Below are positions 1 to 6,928 of a DNA stretch of 34,348 nt, one piece after another. A program made the position numbers and the translations under genes. Origin of the DNA: an uncultured Bacteroidota bacterium (GTDB lineage Bacteria; Bacteroidota; Bacteroidia; AKYH767-A; OLB10); assembly GCA_903881665.1 (NCBI GenBank), contig CAIRUC010000055.1, positions 1 to 34,348 of the forward strand, given 5' to 3'. The notes below the pieces were generated by a model. That model was not told the origin of the DNA, ran no database searches, and was given only the letters and a program-made list of their open reading frames with translations. The number at the start of each line of letters is the position of its first letter. Within the stretch, counting starts at the first letter, position 1.

Positions 1-2451
1 AGTTACAATGTATTGAATCGTGTCGGTAGTATTTCCTGTATTTGATAATGATACAACAGGATTAGAAATCGAATTGTTACTTAATCCAGTGGATGGTGTC
101 CACGAATAAGTATATCCACTTGTGTTTAGTGTTCCAATTTGCCCTGAAGAGCCCGAACATAAATATAAATTATTGCCTGCATTTGAAGCAGGAACTGGTC
201 GAACAATTACTGCTACTGTGTCTTTGTCGGTACATCCAAACCAACCTGTTGTTAATATTACATTAACAGTGTCGTTAGTAGTTGTGCTGTTTGTTAATGA
301 AATGGATGTATTGCTTGAAGTAGTGTTTGCTATGCCTGATGAGGGAGTCCAACTATAAGTATATCCGCTAATTGATGATGCACCAATGTTGCCGTTTTGT
401 CCGCTACAGAATGTAATGTCTAGACCAGCATCTGCTGTTGGTATCGGACGTACAATAATCTGTACTGTATCGTATGAAACACAAGTAAAACCATTGCTTA
501 CTTGAACAATATAATGTAAGGTGTCAGGAGTGTTTCCTGTATTGGTTAATGTAATAACAGGATTTGATACGCTGCCGTTACTTAACCCTGATGATGGCGA
601 CCATGAATAGGTATACCCTGCAGTTGTTAAAGCCCCTAATGGTACGCTGCTGCCAGAACAAATAGAAACATTGTTTCCAGCATTAGCAATAGGGTAAGGG
701 TTTGATGTCACTACTACTGTGTCTGAATTTATGCAACCATTTAATGTGGATGTAACAATGTAGTTTGTTGTACTTGAAGTCGATCCACTATTGGTTAATG
801 TTACAGTAGGATTAGACACTGTTGAACTGCTTAGTCCTGAAGAGGGCGACCAAGAGTAATTATACCCTGATGTTGTTGCTCCTCCAATTGTAGCTGATCC
901 CCCTGAACAAAAGGAGATATCACTTCCCGCAGTTGCTGTTGGTTGTGGTTTGATGTAAACAATTTTTGTTAAGGTGTCTGAAGGACATCCAAATGCATTT
1001 AATGCTACAACCGAAACTGTTGCTAGTCCCGGAGTATTAAAGTTTATTCCCGCAGTAGTAGTATTTGTTCCGCTAACTTGTATTCCGTGTGTTACTGTCC
1101 AGTTGTAAGTATAACCTGATGTCGCATTTACAGTGTATCCAATTCCTGTGGCTGCATTAAAACATAAAGTATCCGGACCGGTAATGCTTGTTGGTTTCGC
1201 TGTGTTTAATACATTGATGGTATAAACAACATTTGTTGTTTTTGCAGGGCAACCATTGTCAGAGGCGATTGCCGAAAATTGATAAGGTGTTGTTTTTCCT
1301 TGATTGCAAGAAGTAGACCAGCAGAATTGACTTGTAGCTGTCCCACTCCCGCTCACATTTGATAATGTAGCAGTAGGATTAGTAGTTGCACTATTGAAAA
1401 TATCGCCTGTGTGTGCAATGTATAAACTGTCGCCATTAGGATCGGTAAATCCAACATTGAAACAAAGTGTTTGTCCTTCCTGAATGGTATAGGTTGTTGA
1501 AGTGCTTCCAGCAGCTAATGTAGGAGCAGGGTTAACAGGGCATGTTATAACAATAATTTGTAAGTCGAGACGAGAAACACCTATTAAAACGCCATTTCTG
1601 TATTCTTTTATTTCAACTGCAACTACATAGTATCCTTGCGATGGTGATAAATAAGAAGCTAATCCTGTTGTTGAATCAATTGATGAATAACTCCCTGTTC
1701 CAAAGGGTAATGCATTGCTAAAGGTGCCTGCATAATTGATTAATGGTATTGGCCAGGTATATGACGTAGGTGGATTCGGATTCGGATTTCCATTGTTTGA
1801 AATTCCTTGGTAAGGAGTAACAAGTTCATAGGTTAATAAATCTCCATCAGGATCGATGGCCTGATTTAAAACACTCACAGTATCTCCCGCGCAAATAAAT
1901 GGCACCGGTGCTACAGCAAATGTAGGTGAGCTATTTACAATTGTAGGATCTGGAGCGTATGCATAATAAGCTTGTCCCGATGTTCCTGGACTAGTTATGT
2001 TTGCAATGGTGCTGTTTCGGCAACAGCGATCTGCGATGAAATAATAACCTGTAGTGTTTGCCGGAACAGAAATCGTCCCCGTAAATATTCCTTCTTCCAC
2101 ACAAACATTGGGAGCGAAAGTGCAACTATCATTTGCATTTGGAGGTGTAATGAACTGCTGTGAATATAATTGCAATGTTGATGTTGCAATGCGAATTTTA
2201 TTTCCACTAGGATTTGCCGCATCCTCTTCATAAGCACCTAAAGCCATAGAGGTAGGAAGGTTTGAACTTCCTGAATTACACAAACGATAGATTTTTAAGG
2301 TAACAGCATATTGGTACAAACCGGTATTAGGGTTTAATCCTTGATATACATACGATAAATTTCCTCCCATTAAGTGAGATGCGATTGTCTTGGATGGATT
2401 CAAGACAAGCATTCCTAAGAAGCAAAGTGCTGCAAGTAACAATTTTTTCAT
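1..2451 (-). CDS. Large secreted Ig/PKD-like repeat protein, 5' part only (runs off the left edge)
   Basis: Reading from an ATG at 2451-2449 towards position 1, the frame stays open for all 817 codons, so the C-terminus lies outside the window. Residues 1-25 form a signal peptide (MKKLLLAALCFLGMLVL...). The mature start contains SHLMGGNLSYVYQG, a beginning common to large Bacteroidota surface proteins. An all-beta region with a DPDGD motif follows, then PKD/Ig-like modules. The last modules share a pattern of AG, CSG, GYTYSW, PSSGLS and SNP. The Trp of GYTYSW falls at 1099, 850, 601, 349 and 100, a period of 249-252 bases (83-84 residues). By family analogy this is an extracellular adhesin-like protein exported by T9SS, which would need a C-terminal sorting domain that cannot be seen here. 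No enzymatic motif is visible. The frame and start are secure; the function is only general. Confidence 0.85.
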   Translation of the reverse strand, partial: MKKLLLAALCFLGMLVLNPSKTIASHLMGGNLSYVYQGLNPNTGLYQYAVTLKIYRLCNSGSSNLPTSMALGAYEEDAANPSGNKIRIATSTLQLYSQQFITPPNANDSCTFAPNVCVEEGIFTGTISVPANTTGYYFIADRCCRNSTIANITSPGTSGQAYYAYAPDPTIVNSSPTFAVAPVPFICAGDTVSVLNQAIDPDGDLLTYELVTPYQGISNNGNPNPNPPTSYTWPIPLINYAGTFSNALPFGTGSYSSIDSTTGLASYLSPSQGYYVVAVEIKEYRNGVLIGVSRLDLQIIVITCPVNPAPTLAAGSTSTTYTIQEGQTLCFNVGFTDPNGDSLYIAHTGDIFNSATTNPTATLSNVSGSGTATSQFCWSTSCNQGKTTPYQFSAIASDNGCPAKTTNVVYTINVLNTAKPTSITGPDTLCFNAATGIGYTVNATSGYTYNWTVTHGIQVSGTNTTTAGINFNTPGLATVSVVALNAFGCPSDTLTKIVYIKPQPTATAGSDISFCSGGSATIGGATTSGYNYSWSPSSGLSSSTVSNPTVTLTNSGSTSSTTNYIVTSTLNGCINSDTVVVTSNPYPIANAGNNVSICSGSSVPLGALTTAGYTYSWSPSSGLSNGSVSNPVITLTNTGNTPDTLHYIVQVSNGFTCVSYDTVQIIVRPIPTADAGLDITFCSGQNGNIGASSISGYTYSWTPSSGIANTTSSNTSISLTNSTTTNDTVNVILTTGWFGCTDKDTVAVIVRPVPASNAGNNLYLCSGSSGQIGTLNTSGYTYSWTPSTGLSNNSISNPVVSLSNTGNTTDTIQYIVT
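98..1101 (-). repeat. Tandem coding repeats, period 249-252 bp (83-84 aa)
   Basis: Within the large surface-protein gene, the TGG codon of the motif Y-S/T-W recurs at 1099-1101, 850-852, 601-603, 349-351 and 100-102. The spacings are 249, 249, 252 and 249 bases. The four units nearest the left edge also share CSG about 20 residues before the motif and an SNPxxxLTN-like segment after it. Similarity is stronger at protein level than at DNA level, so this is an aged repeat family rather than a recent amplification. More units probably continue past the left edge. Confidence 0.8.
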
Positions 2452-2533
2452 AATCGTTGATTAGGTTGAACTGGGTTTTTTGTTTTGGTAGAATGAAAAG
2501 GGGTATCAAATTAAGGTAAAAAAGATCGATTTA

Positions 2534-2561
2534 AAAAGCTGATGTCGATGAATCAGCTTTT
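2534..2561 (-). terminator. Hairpin terminator, T-tract on both sides
   Basis: A perfect 10-bp stem (2534-2543 with 2552-2561) closes an 8-base loop. It is flanked by T-rich DNA on both strands, so it could work in either direction. On the minus strand it overlaps the end of the decayed reading frame at 2553-2936, and it lies about 85 bases upstream of the large surface-protein gene, which it would insulate. Confidence 0.55.
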
Positions 2562-2936
2562 ATTTTGTCTAATCAGGTAAATTACATCTTTAATTTTAAC
2601 TTTAGGATGCATTACGGCTTCCAGTTTCTTGCATTAATGGTGGTTAAAATTAAGGCAATTTTCTATAAAGCAATATGTTAGATCATTTTTGACGTCTCCG
2701 TAAATGGAATTGTCGTATTTTTCATCAATCAGCCGAATTTTATGATTTATTCGGGTGTTTATAACCGAATTGAACGGAAGCTTTGCCAAATAATTTTTTT
2801 GGTAGAGTGCGTTTCGCTGAAAAAATGAAATTACTGGATGGATGTATGTATCGTTATTGTAGCTAAAATGATAGACATCAAGAGCCTTCCGAATTGAAGT
2901 CGCTGTATTTCCTTTTTCAATTTGATGTCGAAGTGT
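2553..2936 (-). pseudogene. Probable remnant of a protein-coding gene, no start codon and one in-frame stop
   Basis: On the minus strand a frame of exactly 100 codons runs from 2936 to a TAA at 2634-2636. It continues in the same frame for 26 more codons to a TGA at 2553-2555, which sits inside a terminator hairpin. The amino-acid composition looks like a folded soluble protein (IRKALDVYHFSYNND early, KVKIKDVIYLIRQNK at the end). There is no ATG near the beginning, and the frame is closed upstream by TAG at 2937-2939 and TGA at 2943-2945. The frame ending at a terminator supports a real former gene. I do not recognise the family. A chance open frame is possible. Confidence 0.4.
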
Positions 2937-2946
2937 CTAAAATCAA

Positions 2947-2980
2947 AACATCCTGCCTCGTTTACACGGAACAGGATGTT
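2947..2980 (-). terminator. Terminator downstream of tRNA-Cys
   Basis: A 9-bp perfect stem (2947-2955 with 2972-2980) encloses a 16-base loop. On the minus strand it is followed by a T-rich run (TTTGATTTT). It begins 4 bases past the encoded CCA end of the tRNA gene, the expected place for the tRNA transcript to stop. Confidence 0.65.
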
Positions 2981-2984
2981 GTTG

Positions 2985-3058
2985 TGGAGGTCGCGAGCGG
3001 ATTTGAACCGCTGTACAAGGTTTTGCAGACCTCTGCCTAACCGCTCGGCCACACGACC
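2985..3058 (-). tRNA. tRNA-Cys (anticodon GCA)
   Basis: The minus strand folds as a cloverleaf of 71 bases plus an encoded CCA (2985-2987). The 7-bp acceptor stem GGTCGTG/CGCGACC contains one G-U pair. The anticodon loop is CTGCAAA, giving GCA. The T-loop is TTCGAAT, closed by AGCGG/CCGCT. The discriminator base is U, the identity base expected for cysteine tRNA. The overlapping open frame in this region is a chance frame. Confidence 0.95.
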
Positions 3059-3071
3059 TTTTTGAGTGGGA

Positions 3072-3079
3072 CAAACATA
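3072..3079 (-). promoter_or_regulatory. Putative -7 box for tRNA-Cys
   Basis: On the minus strand this reads TATGTTTG, matching the Bacteroidota -7 consensus TAnnTTTG. It lies 13 bases before the first base of the tRNA, which allows a short leader. No well-spaced -33 TTG was found. Confidence 0.45.
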
Positions 3080-3243
3080 AAAAAAATTTATGAATTACCG
3101 GTTGTTTATTTGTTTCTAACCGTTTTTTAAACTCTTTCCAGCATGAAATTGTTTCACTTTTTCTGCATTGTAAGATTTTTCTAATGAAAAATACTTATAA
3201 TCAGATACTTTTAATTACTTTAGCTACACTAAATAATAATAAT

Positions 3244-3609
3244 ATGAGTACCGAGAGAGAGACAAAAGCGGTGGCAGGATATCAAATGTTGATGATTTTA
3301 TCGGCTATTGATGGCGTTTTTAATGCTAAAGAGGATAAAATTATCCAACAATATCTGACTGAGAATTTTTCTCTTAAGGATAATCTTGATAGTGAGAAGG
3401 ATATTTTATCGGCTTTTCCTAAGGATGAGTATGCCATCCATTTTAATAATGCAATGAATGATTTTTACCTTCATTCAAGTGTTGAAGAACGAAATCATTT
3501 TCTCGATTTTGCAGTGAAGTTGGCAATTGCAGATAAAAAAATAACTCCGAAAGAAAATTTATTTTTAAATGAATTGTTTAATGCTTGGGAAGCTAATTAT
3601 TCATTCTAA
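3244..3609 (+). CDS. TerB-like small helical protein
   Basis: A 121-residue protein if started at the ATG at 3244. The frame also contains an ATG at 3184, but its extra 20 residues are low-complexity (ending in NNNN) and give no signal peptide. The sequence is all-helical with the acidic pattern LSAIDGVFNAKEDKII near residues 17-32 and KLAIADKKITPKENLFLNEL near residues 94-113. That paired 'xADGxxxxxE' arrangement is typical of the TerB/DjlA N-terminal fold. The role of such proteins in Bacteroidota is poorly defined; TerB relatives bind metal and link to tellurite or stress responses. Here the metal-ligand positions are only partly conserved (D and E present). The gene is single, converging on glutaryl-CoA dehydrogenase with a shared terminator. 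The fold assignment is moderate and the function unknown. Confidence 0.7.
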   Translation: MSTERETKAVAGYQMLMILSAIDGVFNAKEDKIIQQYLTENFSLKDNLDSEKDILSAFPKDEYAIHFNNAMNDFYLHSSVEERNHFLDFAVKLAIADKKITPKENLFLNELFNAWEANYSF

Positions 3610-3644
3610 AACTATCCTAAGCCCTCATTTGCTATAAATAAAAA

Positions 3645-3664
3645 ACCCTCGCTATAACGAGGGT
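3645..3664. terminator. Bidirectional terminator between convergent genes
   Basis: A 7-bp stem ACCCTCG/CGAGGGT with a 6-base loop is preceded by an A-run and followed by a T-run. It can therefore stop transcription of the TerB-like gene (plus) and of glutaryl-CoA dehydrogenase (minus). Confidence 0.8.
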
Positions 3665-3685
3665 CTTTTATTGAATTTAAAGATT

Positions 3686-4864
3686 TTATGTGAAAGCATT
3701 AAAGCCAGTTACATCCATTCCAGTAATAAGTAAGTGGATATCATGCGTTCCTTCGTAGGTCACAACACTTTCTAAATTCATCATGTGACGCATAATTGGA
3801 TATTCTCCAGTAATTCCCATTCCGCCTAACATCTGGCGAGCTTCACGCGCAATCTGCAAAGCCATATTTACATTATTGCGTTTGGCCATCGATATTTGTG
3901 CCGGCGTAGCGCGATTTTCGTTTTTAAGTACTCCAAGTCTCCATGTTAGTAATTGAGCTTTCGTAATTTCTGTAATCATTTCAGCCAATTTTTTTTGTTG
4001 TAATTGGAATCCTCCGATTGGTCTGCCAAATTGCATCCTTTCTTGAGAGTACCTTAAAGCAGTATCATAACAATCCATCGCTGCTCCAATTGCGCCCCAC
4101 GCAATGCCATAACGAGCTGAATTTAAACAACCTAATGGCCCTTTAAGCCCTTTTATTGTAGGGAAGATATTTTCTTTCGGAACCTTAACGTTATCGAATA
4201 CCAATTCTCCAGTGGCGCTGGCTCTCAACGACCATTTGTTATGCGTTTCAGGTGTGCTAAATCCTTCCATGCCTCTTTCAACTACTAACCCGCGGATATC
4301 ACCATTTTCGTCTTTCGCCCAAACTACAGCGATGTCTGCAAACGGAGAATTTGAAATCCACATTTTAGCACCGTTCAAGATCACATGATCACCCGCATCT
4401 GTATAATGCGTTGTCATGCCCGAAGGATTCGATCCATGATCTGGTTCCGTTAATCCAAAACAACCCATCATTTCACCACTAGCCAACTTAGGAAGATATT
4501 TTTTGCGTTGCTCCTCAGTTCCATAGGTGTATATAGGGTACATTACCAATGAACTCTGAACAGAAGCCGTTGATCGAACACCTGAATCACCGCGCTCAAC
4601 TTCTTGCATAATTAAACCATACGAAATTTGGTCTAATCCACCGCCACCATATTCTGTAGGGATATAAGGACCAAAGGCGCCTACTTCAGCAAGTCCTTTA
4701 ATGATTTGAGTAGGGAATTCAGCACGTTGTGCGAAATCTTCAATAATAGGGGATACATCTCTCTTAATCCACTCTCTTACAGAATCACGGATTAAACGGT
4801 GCTCTTCTGTAAGTAGTTCATCCATTAAGTAATAATCATGCCCCTGGAAACGATCTTTTGCCAT
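3686..4864 (-). CDS. gcdH: Glutaryl-CoA dehydrogenase
   Basis: A 392-residue FAD-dependent acyl-CoA dehydrogenase that oxidatively decarboxylates glutaryl-CoA to crotonyl-CoA in lysine/tryptophan degradation. Signature stretches are GDSGVRSTASVQSS (the substrate-binding Arg region of this subfamily), CFGLTEPDHGSNPS (flavin contact), QMLGGMGITGEYP, and the catalytic glutamate E371 in TYEGTHDIH. E371 matches the position that distinguishes glutaryl-CoA and related dehydrogenases. The open frame extends to 4945, but the ATG at 4864 is preferred. It gives the usual family length and N-terminus, and a promoter box (4907-4914) lies inside the extra segment. The gene is monocistronic. Isovaleryl- or butyryl-CoA dehydrogenases are less likely given the VQSS motif. 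Confidence 0.9.
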   Translation of the reverse strand: MAKDRFQGHDYYLMDELLTEEHRLIRDSVREWIKRDVSPIIEDFAQRAEFPTQIIKGLAEVGAFGPYIPTEYGGGGLDQISYGLIMQEVERGDSGVRSTASVQSSLVMYPIYTYGTEEQRKKYLPKLASGEMMGCFGLTEPDHGSNPSGMTTHYTDAGDHVILNGAKMWISNSPFADIAVVWAKDENGDIRGLVVERGMEGFSTPETHNKWSLRASATGELVFDNVKVPKENIFPTIKGLKGPLGCLNSARYGIAWGAIGAAMDCYDTALRYSQERMQFGRPIGGFQLQQKKLAEMITEITKAQLLTWRLGVLKNENRATPAQISMAKRNNVNMALQIAREARQMLGGMGITGEYPIMRHMMNLESVVTYEGTHDIHLLITGMDVTGFNAFT

Positions 4865-4906
4865 AATATTTTGTTTGCTCCCTTTACGGGATACTCTTTT
4901 GCCGCG

Positions 4907-4914
4907 CAAAGGTA
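4907..4914 (-). promoter_or_regulatory. -7 box for glutaryl-CoA dehydrogenase
   Basis: The minus strand reads TACCTTTG, an exact TAnnTTTG match. Transcription would start near 4903, giving a leader of about 38 bases to the ATG at 4864. It excludes the longer in-frame start at 4945. Confidence 0.55.
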
Positions 4915-5007
4915 CATCCCTTTCGTGAATTATGGAAACAATCAAAGGCTAAAATGGTTCATGAGTGAGAAAGATCTTTTTTTAGGTAACAATACTTTAT
5001 TGGGAAA

Positions 5008-5652
5008 TTACCTTTTTTTCTTTTTTGTTGTTTTTACCATTTTCCAAACAGGTCCTATGTCTATTTTTTTTCTTCTTTTAAAACCCATGTTTTTCGCCAT
5101 GTTATTGTTGTTTATCCAATAAACCTCGTATTTACATTCGTAGAGGTTAGATATAATGGCCTCCCATTTTAATTTATTTTTTAAGGTATTATGATCGCTT
5201 ACAGTCCATGCAATGTATATAGGTGTTATGTTGGATTTTTTTACCTGAAAAAAAGTACTGTCTGATTTATATAAAATATTAGTTAACATATTGTCAGATT
5301 GTGAGCTGTCGATCCATTCAGGTGCTGTGGTGCAAATGTTGTGTAAATAAATTTCAACGGGGGCAGGACATGTTGGATTTTTTTCGTGATATATTTTCTG
5401 ATAGCCATTCGTATCAGCAATATAAATTTCTGCCGTATTCTTGAAAAACCTTTCTACTTTGATAATTTCTTCATTGGTATGAGTAAACAATATTCTATCC
5501 TTCGGGAGGTTATATTTTTTAATTGTTGCATTGATTTTTCGATCGGTTTCCAAATAAGGCAATCGTCTGCCTTCCGATCTAAATAGTATTTGAGCACAGG
5601 AGGAAAGTGTAAGTACTCCAATTAATAATATAAGTAGTGGTTTGTTTTTCAT
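5008..5652 (-). CDS. Lipoprotein of unknown function
   Basis: A 214-residue protein with a lipoprotein signal: MKNKPLLILLIGVLTLSSC, lipobox LSSC with the acylated Cys at residue 19. It should be anchored in the inner or outer membrane. The mature part has no domain I recognise. It contains scattered Cys residues (for example in NPTCPAPVEIYLHNICT) and ends in a strongly basic tail (TTKKKKR). It lies 47 bases past the end of the small secreted-protein gene at 5700. A strong terminator lies between them, so it either depends on read-through or has a promoter I cannot see. The signal and frame are clear; the function is unknown. Confidence 0.75.
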   Translation of the reverse strand: MKNKPLLILLIGVLTLSSCAQILFRSEGRRLPYLETDRKINATIKKYNLPKDRILFTHTNEEIIKVERFFKNTAEIYIADTNGYQKIYHEKNPTCPAPVEIYLHNICTTAPEWIDSSQSDNMLTNILYKSDSTFFQVKKSNITPIYIAWTVSDHNTLKNKLKWEAIISNLYECKYEVYWINNNNMAKNMGFKRRKKIDIGPVWKMVKTTKKKKR

Positions 5653-5663
5653 AGTAGTTTGAG

Positions 5664-5690
5664 AAAACAGGGGCCATAGACCCCTGTTTT
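5664..5690 (-). terminator. Strong hairpin terminator after the paired small secreted genes
   Basis: A perfect 10-bp stem (5664-5673 with 5681-5690, AAAACAGGGG/CCCCTGTTTT) closes a 7-base loop and ends in TTTT on the minus strand. It starts 9 bases past the stop codon at 5700, so it probably closes the two-gene unit 6610-5700. Confidence 0.7.
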
Positions 5691-5699
5691 GAATTAAGT

Positions 5700-6146
5700 T
5701 TATTTACAAGGGAAGATTAGTGTATACCCGTCAATCGTTTCTCGGAGTGGATAATCGCCAACTTTTATGGTAATAGGACTTAACGAGCCTAACGCACGTG
5801 ATGATTCATTAGAAAATGTAAAGTCAGCATCAATAGGGAGCGAGGTAAACCCAACTAACGATTTTCTAGCAGCATCTGTCATATTTGTTTTTGACACTTC
5901 AATGGTTAATGTGTTGAATTCATATGTTGCATTACATGATGTAAGAGTAGGTTCTGAACTTTTGAGTTCAGTTAGTAATACCTCGGCGCAAATGCCTCTT
6001 GGTTCAACGCATCCAGTCCTGCTTTTAAAGAGCTTTATTAGCACTTTTATCGGAGGTTTTAATTTGGCCGCAGATTCTCCTTTTGCATTTCCCATTTCAA
6101 CAGTTCCGACTATCAGAAGGAGTAGTAAAAATAATTTTGTTTTCAT
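5700..6146 (-). CDS. Small secreted cysteine-containing protein (paralogue B)
   Basis: A 148-residue protein with an N-terminal signal peptide (MKTKLFLLLLLIVGTVEMGNA). The mature part is homologous by eye to the gene immediately upstream (6155-6610). Both share a Cys pair separated by six residues (C46 and C53, C-x6-C) followed by a beta-rich stretch, a TxEVSK/TLEIAK segment, a PID motif near residue 104, an RETxxxY segment near the end, and a penultimate Cys (C147). C71 is extra. Disulfide formation outside the cytoplasm is likely. Only 8 bases separate it from its paralogue, so the two are one operon. I do not recognise the family. Confidence 0.75.
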   Translation of the reverse strand: MKTKLFLLLLLIVGTVEMGNAKGESAAKLKPPIKVLIKLFKSRTGCVEPRGICAEVLLTELKSSEPTLTSCNATYEFNTLTIEVSKTNMTDAARKSLVGFTSLPIDADFTFSNESSRALGSLSPITIKVGDYPLRETIDGYTLIFPCK

Positions 6147-6154
6147 ATGCTTGC

Positions 6155-6610
6155 TTATCTACAGTTAAGTACAAGTATATATGATGTGGAGGTTTCTCGA
6201 ATAATGTATTTATCCATCAAAACACTCACATCTCCAGCGGCTCCGAACGAACGCGCTACATCATAAGGAATAACAAAGTTTTCATCAATTGGGAATGTTG
6301 TGGTTGCTTTTATTAAGGATGCTGCAGCGCTCCCCATATCTCCTTTCGCAATTTCTAAAGTTAATTGCGTTCGAGTATATATTGGTGTAGCGCTTACCAT
6401 TAATCCAGTATTACGTACTCCAATATCAGATTCGATGGTTAGTTTGCAAATTCCAAATCCTGCTTCACAATTCAATTTTCGTGAGGCAATAATGAACGAT
6501 ACTTTAATCGGACGAAAATGGGATGCGGAGGTTTTAATTGGAGCTTCCGCTTTTGTTAAACTTGTTGTTGCACAAGCAAGGAATAGTATTAATGCAATTA
6601 TTTTTTTCAT
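6155..6610 (-). CDS. Small secreted cysteine-containing protein (paralogue A)
   Basis: A 151-residue protein with a signal peptide (MKKIIALILFLACATTSLTKA). It has C48 and C55 (C-x6-C), FPID at 106-109, YIIRETSTSY near 135-144 and a penultimate Cys (C150). All are shared in order with the following gene, which points to an old tandem duplication. It is the first gene of a two-gene operon with a putative promoter box at 6800-6807 and a leader of about 186 bases. It has no recognised domain. The small size, export and conserved Cys suggest a periplasmic or surface beta-fold protein; the role is unknown. Confidence 0.75.
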   Translation of the reverse strand: MKKIIALILFLACATTSLTKAEAPIKTSASHFRPIKVSFIIASRKLNCEAGFGICKLTIESDIGVRNTGLMVSATPIYTRTQLTLEIAKGDMGSAAASLIKATTTFPIDENFVIPYDVARSFGAAGDVSVLMDKYIIRETSTSYILVLNCR

Positions 6611-6799
6611 TTTAAATTGAGTTTTAGAAAAGTGGTTTTATGAAGTTTTATTTTTTTTGCTGTTTAGCCGCAACTGCTTTTCTTTATTAGCCTACCGACT
6701 AAATCAGGTTTCGTTGTTTTCTTAAGGCGTTTTACGCCGGAGTTTTTGTTGCATATTGTGATGTATAAAATTAGAATGGTAAATCAATTTCTAATGCAA

Positions 6800-6807
6800 C
6801 AAATGTA
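6800..6807 (-). promoter_or_regulatory. Putative -7 box for the small secreted-protein pair
   Basis: The minus strand reads TACATTTG, matching TAnnTTTG. A start near 6796 would give a leader of roughly 186 bases before the ATG at 6610. No well-placed -33 TTG was seen. Confidence 0.4.
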
Positions 6808-6880
6808 TTGGCGTTTATTTGCGTTATCCGTTTGCAAACGGGTAGCTGTTAACAGCTTTTTGTTAATATATAGAAATAAA

Positions 6881-6909
6881 AAAACCCGCTCATAATATGA
6901 ACGGGTTTT
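6881..6909 (-). terminator. Terminator of the TlpA/DUF6029/Omp28 operon
   Basis: An 8-bp stem AAAACCCG/CGGGTTTT has a single mismatch and then an inner TCAT/ATGA pairing. On the minus strand it is followed by a T-run. It lies 19 bases past the stop codon of the Omp28-like gene. Confidence 0.75.
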
Positions 6910-6928
6910 CCTGAAATTGTGAAATATT

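Larger units (their letters stand above)
6611..6928. other. Intergenic leader region with several short inverted repeats
   Basis: No coding frame is supported here. From left to right it holds a 5-bp hairpin with a 3-base loop (6726-6738, GGCGT/ACGCC), a putative minus-strand -7 box (6800-6807), a perfect 12-base palindrome (6829-6840, CGTTTGCAAACG) and a perfect 14-base palindrome (6844-6857, AGCTGTTAACAGCT). It ends with the terminator at 6881-6909. The two palindromes sit just upstream of the putative promoter of the small secreted pair, where a dimeric regulator might bind. I recognise no riboswitch. Confidence 0.5.

Noticed and set aside
122..358. Plus-strand open frame of 78 codons
   Set aside because: It lies antisense within the large repeat protein whose minus-strand frame is open throughout; no independent coding signal.
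2831..3052. Minus-strand open frame of 73 codons
   Set aside because: It covers nearly all of tRNA-Cys and its terminator; the protein-like frame in this area is a different one (2553-2936).
2985..3058. Attachment site at tRNA-Cys
   Set aside because: No integrase and no direct repeat of the tRNA 3' end were found in the window; only the decayed frame next to it hints at past insertion.
4865..4945. N-terminal extension of glutaryl-CoA dehydrogenase
   Set aside because: It contains the likely promoter box and does not resemble the family N-terminus.
4838..5122. Plus-strand open frame of 94 codons with hydrophobic segments
   Set aside because: Antisense to the dehydrogenase start and the lipoprotein end; hydrophobicity comes from reading A/T-rich Lys codons on the other strand.
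5767..6620. Two plus-strand open frames of 133 and 106 codons
   Set aside because: Both are exact antisense shadows of the small secreted paralogues, whose signal peptides and mutual homology are convincing.
6611..6800. Possible riboswitch in the leader of the small secreted pair
   Set aside because: I could not match it to any known riboswitch consensus, and downstream genes have no metabolic function that would suggest one.
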